A DNA stretch of 64,000 bases. Origin: Actinoallomurus liliacearum (lineage in GTDB: Bacteria > Actinomycetota > Actinomycetes > Streptosporangiales > Streptosporangiaceae). A program made the position numbers and the translations under genes. How positions within the stretch are numbered: the stretch's first letter is position 1; every line of letters starts with the position of its first letter. Below, in pieces: positions 52,583-60,120 of the stretch. Below the pieces are notes generated by a model. That model made no database searches and was not told where the DNA came from. It was given only the letters and a program-made list of their open reading frames with translations. The stretch is from positions 1 to 64,000 of the forward strand of contig NZ_BAABHJ010000030.1 in assembly GCF_039542035.1 (NCBI RefSeq), in the 5' to 3' direction.

Positions 52583-55138
52583 GTGCCGTACCCCGATCAC
52601 TGGGAGGCCGACGTCGTCCTCGCCGACGGCGGGACGGCGCACCTGCGCCCGATCAGGGCCGGTGACGCCGAGCTGCTGCGCGAGTTCTACGCCCGGCTCT
52701 CGCCCGAATCGATCTACTACCGTTTCTTCTCGCCGCGGCCGCGACTTTCGGACCGTGAGATCGAGCACTTCACGACCGTCGACTACGTCGACCGGGTAGC
52801 GCTGATCGCGACCATCGGAGACGCGATGATCGCGGTGGTGCGCTACGACCGCCTCGGCCGCCGGCCGGACGCGCCCGGTGGCGTCGACAGTGGTGCGGCG
52901 GGGCCCGACGGGACCGGTGGGGACATCTGGCGCGCGGCCGTCACGGAGTACACCGCCGCGACGACCGAATCCACCGGCACCGCCGAGGTCGCCTTCCTCG
53001 TCGAGGACGCCCAGCAGGGCCGCGGCCTGGGCACCGTGCTGCTGGAGCACATCGCGGCCGCGGCCCGCGAACGCGGCATCCGGCGGTTCATCGCGGACGT
53101 CCTGCCGGAGAACCGCCGGATGACCACCGTGTTCCGGGCGGCCGGCTACGAGGCCCAGCAGCGCTTCGAGGACGGCGTGATCCGGTTGACCCTCGACCTG
53201 GAGCCGACCGAGACGTCCCGTGAGGTCATGGCCGCCCGCGAGCACCGCGCGGAGTCCCGGTCGATCGAGCGGCTCCTGTCCCCCCGCTCGGTCGCGGTGA
53301 TCGGCGCCAGCCGGGAGGCGCGCAGCGTCGGCCAGACGGTCCTGCGCAACCTGCTCGGCGGCGACTTCACCGGGCCGGTGTTCCCGGTGAACCCGACCGC
53401 GCCGGCGGTGGCGGGCGTCCGCGCCCACCCGACGGTCGCGGCGATCCCCGACCCGGTCGACCTGGCCGTCGTCGCGGTGCCCGGCGAGCACGTCAACGAG
53501 GTCGTGGCGCAGTGCGCGGCCAAGGGGGTGCACGGGCTGGTCGTCGTCTCCTCCGGGTTCGGCGAGGCCGGGCCCGAGGGCCGCGCCCGCCAGGACGACC
53601 TCGTACGCCTCGCGCGGGCGAACGGCATGCGCGTGGTCGGGCCGAACTGCCTCGGCATCGCCAACAGCGACCCGGCCGTGCGGCTTAACGCCACGCTCGC
53701 CCCGACCCTGCCGGGGCGCGGACCGGTCGGCTTCTTCTCGCAGTCCGGCGCGCTGGGCATCACGATCCTGCGGTGGGCCGCCGAGCGCGGACTGGGCCTG
53801 TCGACGTTCGTCTCGGCGGGCAACCGCGCCGACGTGTCCGGCAACGACCTCATGCAGTACTGGGAGGAGGACCCGGCCACCGAGGTGATCCTCCTCTACC
53901 TGGAGTCGATCGGGAACCCGCGCAAGTTCACTCGCCTGGCGCGGCGCATCAGCCGGGCGAAACCGATCGTCGCCGTCAAGAGCGGGCGTACGACCCAGGG
54001 CGTGCCGCTCGGCCACGCGGCGCGGGCGCTGAGCCTGCCCGACCACGCCGTCAGTGCACTGTTCGCGCAGGCCGGCGTCGTACGGGTCGACACGCTCGGC
54101 GACCTGTTCGACGTCGCGCAGATCCTCGCCTACCAGCCCCTGCCGACCGGCCGCCGCGTCGCCATCGTCGGCAACTCCAACTCCATCGCCCTGCTCGCCC
54201 AGGACGCCGCCACCGCCGCCGACCTCGACCCGCTGCCGCCGGTGGAGCTCGGCCCCGCCGCCGGCCCGGCGGAGTTCGAGGCCGCGCTGGCCGGGATCCT
54301 GGCCGACGAGGCGGCCGACGCGGTGGTCACGGTGTTCGCCCCGCCGGTACGAGGCGGCCTGGATCCGGAGGTGGCGGCCGCGATCGTCCGGCAGGCGGAG
54401 GGCGCCGCCAAGCCGGTCATCGCGACCTATCTCGGCGAGCGGGGCCTGCTGCACGGCAGCGTCCCGTCCTATCCCGCGCCCGAGGACGCCGTCCGCGCCC
54501 TGGCGTACGCCGTCCGGTACGCCGAGCGGCGCCGCCGCCCGCCGGGCCGCGTGCCCACCCTGCCCGGCGTCGACCGGGACCGCGCCCGGACGCTGATCGA
54601 AGAACTCCTCGCCGCCCCGGCGGGCCCGCCCGCCCCCACCGCGGATCCCGCACCGGTGGACCGGCGAGAACTCGAACCGGAGCGGACCGCCGAACTGCTC
54701 GCCTGCTACGGCATCGAGCCCGCCGACGGTGCCGAGGCGGACGGCGCAGGGGTCGTCACGCAGATCAGGACGGCGGAGGACCCGTCGTTCGGGGCGATCG
54801 TGTCGTTCGGACTCGCCGATCCGACCGCCGAGCTGCTCGAGGACCGCGCGTACCGGCTGGCGCCGCTGACCGACGTCGAGGCCGCCGGGCTGGTCCGCGC
54901 GATCCGGGCCGCGCCGCTGCTCCTGGGACATCGGGGCGCCGAACCCGTCGACGTGGCGGCCCTGGAGCACCTGCTGCTCCGGGCCTCCCGGCTGTCCGAC
55001 GACCTGCCGGAGGTCGCGCGGCTGGAGCTCGAGGTGGTGGCCCGGATCTCCGGCGCCGTCGTACGCTCCGCGCGCCTGTGGCTGGCCAGACCTCCGGGCC
55101 CGCGCATCGACCACGTCCGCCGCCTCAGACCCTCCTGA
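52583..55138 (+). CDS. GNAT / NDP-forming acyl-CoA synthetase fusion with truncated ATP-grasp
   Basis: 851 residues from GTG 52583. N-terminal GNAT (1-215) with AFLVEDAQQGRGLGTVLLEH, then a CoA-binding Rossmann domain (VAVIGASREARSVGQTVLRN), and succinyl-CoA-ligase-like domains with the FFSQSGALGITIL region and SGRTTQGVPLGHAARAL. The C-terminal ATP-grasp domain is cut: after LACYGIEPADG the sequence jumps to EDPSFGAIVSFGLADPTAEL, omitting about 100 residues that normally carry the nucleotide site. The acetyltransferase part appears intact, the ligase probably not. Confidence 0.85.
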   Translation: MPYPDHWEADVVLADGGTAHLRPIRAGDAELLREFYARLSPESIYYRFFSPRPRLSDREIEHFTTVDYVDRVALIATIGDAMIAVVRYDRLGRRPDAPGGVDSGAAGPDGTGGDIWRAAVTEYTAATTESTGTAEVAFLVEDAQQGRGLGTVLLEHIAAAARERGIRRFIADVLPENRRMTTVFRAAGYEAQQRFEDGVIRLTLDLEPTETSREVMAAREHRAESRSIERLLSPRSVAVIGASREARSVGQTVLRNLLGGDFTGPVFPVNPTAPAVAGVRAHPTVAAIPDPVDLAVVAVPGEHVNEVVAQCAAKGVHGLVVVSSGFGEAGPEGRARQDDLVRLARANGMRVVGPNCLGIANSDPAVRLNATLAPTLPGRGPVGFFSQSGALGITILRWAAERGLGLSTFVSAGNRADVSGNDLMQYWEEDPATEVILLYLESIGNPRKFTRLARRISRAKPIVAVKSGRTTQGVPLGHAARALSLPDHAVSALFAQAGVVRVDTLGDLFDVAQILAYQPLPTGRRVAIVGNSNSIALLAQDAATAADLDPLPPVELGPAAGPAEFEAALAGILADEAADAVVTVFAPPVRGGLDPEVAAAIVRQAEGAAKPVIATYLGERGLLHGSVPSYPAPEDAVRALAYAVRYAERRRRPPGRVPTLPGVDRDRARTLIEELLAAPAGPPAPTADPAPVDRRELEPERTAELLACYGIEPADGAEADGAGVVTQIRTAEDPSFGAIVSFGLADPTAELLEDRAYRLAPLTDVEAAGLVRAIRAAPLLLGHRGAEPVDVAALEHLLLRASRLSDDLPEVARLELEVVARISGAVVRSARLWLARPPGPRIDHVRRLRPS

Positions 55139-55186
55139 CCGAGACCGCGCGGAAGTAGTCCCCGCCTCTCGCCCTGGTTCCGCCGA

Positions 55187-55221
55187 GGCCATGACAGGCC
55201 GCTGCCCGGCCCGTCATGGCC
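55187..55221. terminator. Hairpin downstream of the acyl-CoA synthetase gene
   Basis: Arms GGCCATGAC and GTCATGGCC plus inner GGCC pairs with one mismatch, between two convergent genes (ending at 55138 and 55352). No T-run. Confidence 0.55.
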
Positions 55222-55351
55222 CGGAACGTGCGGTGGCCCGTGCCGGCGTACCCGGAGATCACGCCGCGGCCGAGTCCGCCGTGGCCCGGGGCGGGGCTCG
55301 GGCCGTCGCGGAGAGGGCCGCTCGCGGTCCGGCGGGCAGGCGGCTTCGCGG

Positions 55352-55552
55352 TCAGGTGGTCTCGGTGGGTTGCGGCGGGGGGATCGGGTCCGGCATCGGC
55401 GGGATCGGGCTGGGGTCGGGTTCGGGGATCGGCCGGGGAGTGGGCCGTCCCGGCGGTGGCTCCGGCGGGGGGACCGGCGGCTCGGGGGTCGGTATCGGCG
55501 GCTGGGGCGTGGGCGGTTCCGGCTGGGGCGGAGGGGTGGGCGGTCGAGTCAT
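55352..55552 (-). CDS. Proline-rich small protein (66 aa)
   Basis: ATG 55552 is preceded by GGAGGAGGAACC, one of the strongest ribosome sites in the window. The product is almost entirely Pro with Glu, Thr, Gln and Ile (for example PPQPEPPTPQPPIPTPEPPV), without Cys or a signal peptide. It probably forms an extended polyproline rod. No family recognised. The strong start and clean TGA stop suggest a real gene rather than chance. Confidence 0.6.
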   Translation of the reverse strand: MTRPPTPPPQPEPPTPQPPIPTPEPPVPPPEPPPGRPTPRPIPEPDPSPIPPMPDPIPPPQPTETT

Positions 55553-55677
55553 GGTTCCTCCTCCATCGGGCGAGCACCGGGGTGCTGTGCTCCACGATTC
55601 CCTCGCTCCGGTCGGTCATGCACAGATCGCGACCCGTGGGTGTGCGTGTGACGCCCGAGCAGTGCAGGATGGGAGCC

Positions 55678-56268
55678 ATGAGGGAAACCCGAGCGATGGC
55701 TCAGGGGCTGCGCACCGCGATCGAGCGGAGCGGCTACTACCCGGCGCTCGTCGCGGACGCGGTCGAGTCGCTTCTGGGCACTGAGACCGTCATCTCCTAT
55801 GTCGTCCACCATGAGGCGACGTTCGACCCGGCGATGGAGGTCCGGCGGCACGTCACCGTGCTGGTGCTGTCGCCGACGCGCCTGCTGGTCTGTCACACCG
55901 ACGAGCACCCGCCGACCGAGTCGGTGCCGCACCCGCACGCCTCCACGACGACGGAGGCGGTGCGCCTGGGCCGGGTCCAGTCGGTCGCGGTGACGCGTGT
56001 CGTGCCGGAGCCCGCGTCGTACGTCCCCGGTGTGCCGCCGACCGAGGTGATGCTGACCATCGGCTGGGGCGTGATCGCCCACATCGATCTCGAGCCGGCG
56101 TCCTGCGGTGACGAGTCCTGCGAGGCCGACCACGGCTACACCGGCACGCTCACGGCCGACGACCTGTCGCTGCGGGTGAGCGAGGCGGCGGACGGCGCCG
56201 ACGCCGTCGAGCAGGTCCTCGCGTTCGCGCAGGCGCTGTCGGAGGTCACGTCCGCGCAGGGCCGATGA
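55678..56268 (+). CDS. DUF5998-family protein
   Basis: 196 residues, ATG 55678 with a GGGAG site. Features: AIERSGYYPALVADAVES, a His/Glu-containing VHHEATFDPAMEVRRHVTVL strand, DEHPPTESVPHPHASTTTEA and a Cys pair CGDESC. Actinobacteria-specific family of unknown function, usually beside the phosphodiesterase gene that follows. Overlaps it by ATGA. Confidence 0.82.
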   Translation: MRETRAMAQGLRTAIERSGYYPALVADAVESLLGTETVISYVVHHEATFDPAMEVRRHVTVLVLSPTRLLVCHTDEHPPTESVPHPHASTTTEAVRLGRVQSVAVTRVVPEPASYVPGVPPTEVMLTIGWGVIAHIDLEPASCGDESCEADHGYTGTLTADDLSLRVSEAADGADAVEQVLAFAQALSEVTSAQGR

Positions 56269-57377
56269 GACTGCCCGTTCCGGCGTACGGCCGGGAGTCG
56301 TTGGCCGACCTGGGGCCCTCCGTGCTGGCCGCGCTGGGCGTGCCGGGCGAGGCGAACGTCCTGGGCCTGCCCGACCTGCCGCGCGCCTGTGTCCTCCTGA
56401 TCGACGGCCTCGGCTGGGAGCTGCTGCGCGCGCACCCGGACGCCGCGCCGTACCTCTCCGCACTGCCGGGCCGGCCGCTGACCGCCGGCTTCCCGGCGAC
56501 GACCGCGACCAGCGTCACGTCGCTGGGCACGGGCCGGCCGCCGGGCGGGCACGGCATGTTCGGCTACCAGGTGGCCGTCCCGGGAGAGGGGCGGCTGCAC
56601 AACTGCCTGCGCTGGAGCGACGGGATCGACCCGCTGACCTGGCAGCCCGCGCCCACGATCTACGACCGGGCCGCGGCCGCCGGCGTGGTGACCGGGCACG
56701 TCTCGGCGAGCGCCTTCCAGAACAGCGGGCTGACCCGTTCGGCCTACCGCGGGGCGCGATATCTCCCCGCGGACCTGCTCGGCCAGCTCGTCGCCCGCGC
56801 TGAGCAGGCCGTCCGCGAGGGCGAGCGCGCCCTCGTCACCGTCTACCACGGTGACCTCGACGCCATCGGGCACATCAACGGGTCACGATCGGCGGCCTGG
56901 CGCCACCACCTGGGCTTCGTCGACCTGCTGGCGCGGCGGCTGGCCGAGGTGATGCCGCCGGACGCCGCCTTCTACGTCACCGCGGACCACGGCATGACCG
57001 ATCCCACGGACCGGGTCGACGTCGACGCCGAGACCGGCCTGAGGGCGGGCGTGGCCCTGCTGGGCGGTGAGGCACGGGCCCGGCACGTGTACACCGAGCC
57101 CGGGGCCGCCGCCGACGTGCTCGCCGCCTGGCGCGAGCGCCTCGCGGGTCAGGCGTGGGTGCTGTCGCGGGAGGAGGCGATCGCCGAGGGCCTGTTCGGG
57201 CCGGTCGAGGCGGCCCTGGCCCCGCGCATCGGCGACGTCCTCGCCATCCCGTACGCCGACGTCGCCATCGTCGCGACCGAGGCGGAGCCGCTGGAGTCCA
57301 CCATCGTCGGCATGCACGGGTCGCTGGTCGCCGCCGAACAGCTCGTTCCGCTGCTGTCCCACGAGGATCCGGGATGA
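56265..57377 (+). CDS. Alkaline-phosphatase-superfamily nucleotide pyrophosphatase/phosphodiesterase
   Basis: 370 residues. Metal site LIDGLGWELL at the N-terminus, nucleophile Thr in FPATTATSVTSLGTGR, then HGMFGYQ, YHGDLDAIGH and TADHGMTDP. No signal peptide, so cytoplasmic. Likely hydrolyses nucleotide or phospho-sugar diesters. Overlaps both neighbours by four bases. Confidence 0.87.
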   Translation: MRLPVPAYGRESLADLGPSVLAALGVPGEANVLGLPDLPRACVLLIDGLGWELLRAHPDAAPYLSALPGRPLTAGFPATTATSVTSLGTGRPPGGHGMFGYQVAVPGEGRLHNCLRWSDGIDPLTWQPAPTIYDRAAAAGVVTGHVSASAFQNSGLTRSAYRGARYLPADLLGQLVARAEQAVREGERALVTVYHGDLDAIGHINGSRSAAWRHHLGFVDLLARRLAEVMPPDAAFYVTADHGMTDPTDRVDVDAETGLRAGVALLGGEARARHVYTEPGAAADVLAAWRERLAGQAWVLSREEAIAEGLFGPVEAALAPRIGDVLAIPYADVAIVATEAEPLESTIVGMHGSLVAAEQLVPLLSHEDPG

Positions 57378-58261
57378 ACGCCGAACGGCCTCTCGCAGAC
57401 GGCGGGATTAACGGTCAGACTGGCGGCGTGCAACCTCTCATCGACGTCCAGTCACTCGTCCGCGAACTCCGTGGTGACGTCGTCCTGCTCGACGTCCGCT
57501 GGCGACTCGGCGGCCCACCCGGCATCGAGGCGTACCGGCGGGGCCACCTGCCGGGAGCGGTCTTCGTCGACCTCGATGTCGACCTCGCGGGGCCGCCCGG
57601 CCCGGCCGGTCGGCACCCTCTCCCGGAGCGGCAGGCATTCCAGGACGCGATGCGGCGGGCGGGAGTGCGCGACGACGGCCTCGTCGTGGTCTACGACGAC
57701 GCGGACTCCACCGCCGCGGCACGCGCCTGGTGGACCCTCCGCTACTTCGGGCACCAGCGCGTCCGTGTCCTCGACGGCGGCCACCACGCCTGGGTCGAGG
57801 CCGGCCGGCCCGTCACCACCGAATCACCGAAGGTGGCGCCGGGGGACTTCACGGCCCGGCCGGGCGGTCTGCCGACGCTCGACGCGGACGGCGCCGCCGC
57901 CCTGGCCAAGGGCGGTGTCCTGCTGGACGCCCGCGCGCCGGAGCGGTACCGCGGTGAGGTCGAGCCCATCGACCCGGTCGCCGGGCACATCCCGGGCGCC
58001 GTCAGCGCCCCGACCACCGGGAACGTCGGGGTCGACGGCCGCTTCCTGCCCGCCGACCTGCTCCGCGAGCGGTTCGCCGAGCTGGGCGCCACGGACGCCG
58101 CCGAGGTCGGCGCCTACTGCGGCTCCGGGGTGACGGCCGCCCACGAGATCCTCGCGCTGACGGTGGCCGGAGTGCCCGCCGCCCTGTACGTCGGCTCGTG
58201 GTCCAACTGGGTCGCCGACGGCACCCGTTCCGTCGAGACCGGCGACCAGGCCGGATCGTAG
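57374..58261 (+). CDS. Two-domain sulfurtransferase (rhodanese / 3-mercaptopyruvate type)
   Basis: 295 residues from ATG 57374, with GAGG seven bases upstream and a four-base overlap with the preceding stop. GTG 57428 is an alternative matching the usual family N-terminus. Two rhodanese domains, the first catalytically inactive, the second with active-site Cys in VGAYCGSGVTAAHEI. The CGSGVTA loop is characteristic of the thiosulfate/mercaptopyruvate group. Ends the DUF5998 operon. Confidence 0.87.
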   Translation: MNAERPLADGGINGQTGGVQPLIDVQSLVRELRGDVVLLDVRWRLGGPPGIEAYRRGHLPGAVFVDLDVDLAGPPGPAGRHPLPERQAFQDAMRRAGVRDDGLVVVYDDADSTAAARAWWTLRYFGHQRVRVLDGGHHAWVEAGRPVTTESPKVAPGDFTARPGGLPTLDADGAAALAKGGVLLDARAPERYRGEVEPIDPVAGHIPGAVSAPTTGNVGVDGRFLPADLLRERFAELGATDAAEVGAYCGSGVTAAHEILALTVAGVPAALYVGSWSNWVADGTRSVETGDQAGS

Positions 58262-58270
58262 CCCTTCCGG

Positions 58271-58300
58271 CCGGGGTCCCGCGCCCGCGCGGGACCCCGG
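58271..58300. terminator. Bidirectional terminator
   Basis: A perfect 13-bp stem (58271-58283 with 58288-58300) with loop CCCG between convergent genes. Confidence 0.85.
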
Positions 58301-58322
58301 ATCGCGGCCCGGCGCGCCCCGG

Positions 58323-58688
58323 CTACGTCAGGGGACGTCGCCCGGCGAAGCCGAGGTCGGCGCGGTGATACCAGGTGAGCGCGGACTCGGTCTCCAGCAG
58401 GCACAGCCGGATCGACTCCCCGCGTAGGAAGGCGGGGAAGTCCACGAGGACCGGCGTGACTCCCTTCACCTCGATGCCCTGGATGGTGAACCACCCGATC
58501 GCCTCGTCGATGCGCGCCTCGTACGCCTTCAGCTCCGGCGTGCCGCCCAGCGGCGACGGCCGGCCCGACCGCAGGTCGAAGGCCAGCTCGGCGAGGTCGG
58601 CGCGGGCGGCGACGATCACGTCGATGTGCGCGCGCACCTCGGGAAGCAGCGCTCGAGCCTCCCCGAGCGTGAAGACGCGTTCGGTCAC
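58323..58688 (-). CDS. DUF2203-family protein
   Basis: 121 residues, ATG 58688. Family pattern: VFTLGEARALLPEVRAHID at the N-terminus, IDEAIGWFTIQGIEVKGV, LVDFPAFLRGESIRLCLLE and a C-terminal WYHRADLGFAGRRPL. Widespread small protein of unknown function; the last motif suggests a metal or nucleotide site. Confidence 0.85.
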   Translation of the reverse strand: MTERVFTLGEARALLPEVRAHIDVIVAARADLAELAFDLRSGRPSPLGGTPELKAYEARIDEAIGWFTIQGIEVKGVTPVLVDFPAFLRGESIRLCLLETESALTWYHRADLGFAGRRPLT

Positions 58689-58918
58689 GGACCGTACGCT
58701 ACCGCCGCGAAGCGGCCCTCGCTCGGATCCGCCGCACTGACGGGCGAGCCATCGCGCCGATTTCGGCCCGCCCGCCTCCGACGTCGCCGGCGAGGCGTGC
58801 CGATTGCTCGGTGAAAGCCTGGGCTGAGGTCGCGAGATGGGCGGTTCGTTCCGGATTGGGAAGGCGGTCCCGAGTGTTCGGTCCGTGGCGGCCGGGAGGG
58901 GAGCGGCGTGGAGCGTTC

Positions 58919-59482
58919 TCAGGGCGCTCGCGGCGGGATGCCGAAGGGCGCGAGCGCGGCGTCGACGTACGCGTGGGTGTCCTCCGGCGAGATGTCGACG
59001 CGCCGCAGCGCGGCGGCCCCCAAGAACGCGGAGTAACTCACCATCGCGTAGTGGCGTGCGAGGTCGGACGGATGTCCCAGCTCGGCGAACGCCGCCTCGA
59101 TCACGTCGAGCCGCCGGCGGGTGACCCGCGAGACGACGGCTCGTACGGCGGGCTCGTCGGAGGCGGTCAGCAGCCGCAGCGCGAGATCGCCCGCGCCCGT
59201 CGCCGCGAACGCCCCATGGACCAGGCGGCGCAGGCGTTCCGCGGGATCGGGGATCTCGGCCAGCCCGGCCACGACCGCCGCGGTCTGCCGCCGTTCCCAG
59301 CGCTCGAGCGCGGCCTCCAGCAGGGCCTGCCGGTTCTCGAACAACCAGTAGAAGCTCGACTTCGACGCGTTCAGGCGTGCGGCCACCGGTTCGACGGCCA
59401 CCGCGTTCGGCCCGCCTTCGGCGAGGGCGTCGAGCGCCGCGGCGGCCCAGTCGTCGCGGGTCAGGCGGGCGGTACGCGGCAT
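58919..59482 (-). CDS. TetR-family regulator
   Basis: 187 residues, ATG 59482 with AAGGTGA upstream. HTH: LTRDDWAAAALDALAEGG, VAVEPVAARLNASKSSFYW and LFENRQALLEAALERW. Its ligand domain has no recognised specificity. Divergent from the SRPBCC gene around two near-identical palindromes, so it very likely represses both itself and that gene. Confidence 0.9.
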   Translation of the reverse strand: MPRTARLTRDDWAAAALDALAEGGPNAVAVEPVAARLNASKSSFYWLFENRQALLEAALERWERRQTAAVVAGLAEIPDPAERLRRLVHGAFAATGAGDLALRLLTASDEPAVRAVVSRVTRRRLDVIEAAFAELGHPSDLARHYAMVSYSAFLGAAALRRVDISPEDTHAYVDAALAPFGIPPRAP

Positions 59483-59506
59483 CGGGTCACCTTGGGAGAG
59501 CCAGTT

Positions 59507-59552
59507 CTGTACGGTGCCGTACAGTATAGTTCTGTACGGCGGCGTACAGAAC
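59507..59552. promoter_or_regulatory. Two TetR operators flanking a shared -10 element
   Basis: Operator 1: perfect 18-bp palindrome at 59507-59524 with half-site CTGTACGG. Operator 2: at 59529-59552, arms GTTCTGTACG and CGTACAGAAC around GCGG. The centres are 25 bp apart. Between them lies TATAGT, readable as -10 on both strands (TATACT on minus). Confidence 0.85.
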
Positions 59553-59579
59553 GCCTCCCTTCTCGCAAGGAGCGACCGG

Positions 59580-60116
59580 ATGGACTGGATCCTGGATCGG
59601 CTGGTCCCGACGTACGACTTCCGCAGCCGGTACACCCGCCGGATCGCGGCGTCCCCGGAGGCCGTCTGGGCGGCGCTCCACGCCGTCACCGCGGCCGAGC
59701 TCCCCGTCACCCGGCTGCTGATGGGCGTCCGCTCGGCCGGCCGCAGCCGCATGTCCGGGCCCATGGCAGAGGTCCTGTCCACGAACGAGCTGGGGCGCCA
59801 GGAGGGGCGCGAGGCCGTGGGCGGAATCGTCGCGAAGTTCTGGCGGCTCCGCCCGGCGTACGGCCCGGAGGAGACGGCCGATCCCGCCGGGTTCGCGTCC
59901 TTCGCCGAACCCGGTTGGGCCAAGGCCGCGATGGCGTTCCAGCTCAGCCCCGCGGGGGAGGACACTCTGCTGGCGACCGAGACCCGTATCCGGGCCACGG
60001 ACGGGGCCAGCCGGCGTGCCTTCGGCCGGTACTGGCTGCTCATCCGTGCCGGAAGCGGCGTCATCCGCTTCGAGTTCCTTCGCGCGATCGCCCGCCGCGC
60101 CGAGAGCACCCGCTGA
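59580..60116 (+). CDS. SRPBCC-like protein
   Basis: 178 residues, ATG 59580 with AAGGAG upstream. Pattern YTRRIAASPEAVWAALHAVT then LPVTRLLMGVRSAG and WLLIRAGSGVIRFEFLRAI, as in small START/SRPBCC-fold proteins that hold a hydrophobic ligand. Probably induced by the ligand of the divergent TetR; substrate unknown. Confidence 0.75.
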   Translation: MDWILDRLVPTYDFRSRYTRRIAASPEAVWAALHAVTAAELPVTRLLMGVRSAGRSRMSGPMAEVLSTNELGRQEGREAVGGIVAKFWRLRPAYGPEETADPAGFASFAEPGWAKAAMAFQLSPAGEDTLLATETRIRATDGASRRAFGRYWLLIRAGSGVIRFEFLRAIARRAESTR

Positions 60117-60120
60117 TCGC

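Noticed and set aside
52514..55192. 892-codon minus-strand open frame opposite the GNAT/acyl-CoA synthetase gene
   Set aside because: No motifs, biased composition, exactly antisense to a known multi-domain protein.
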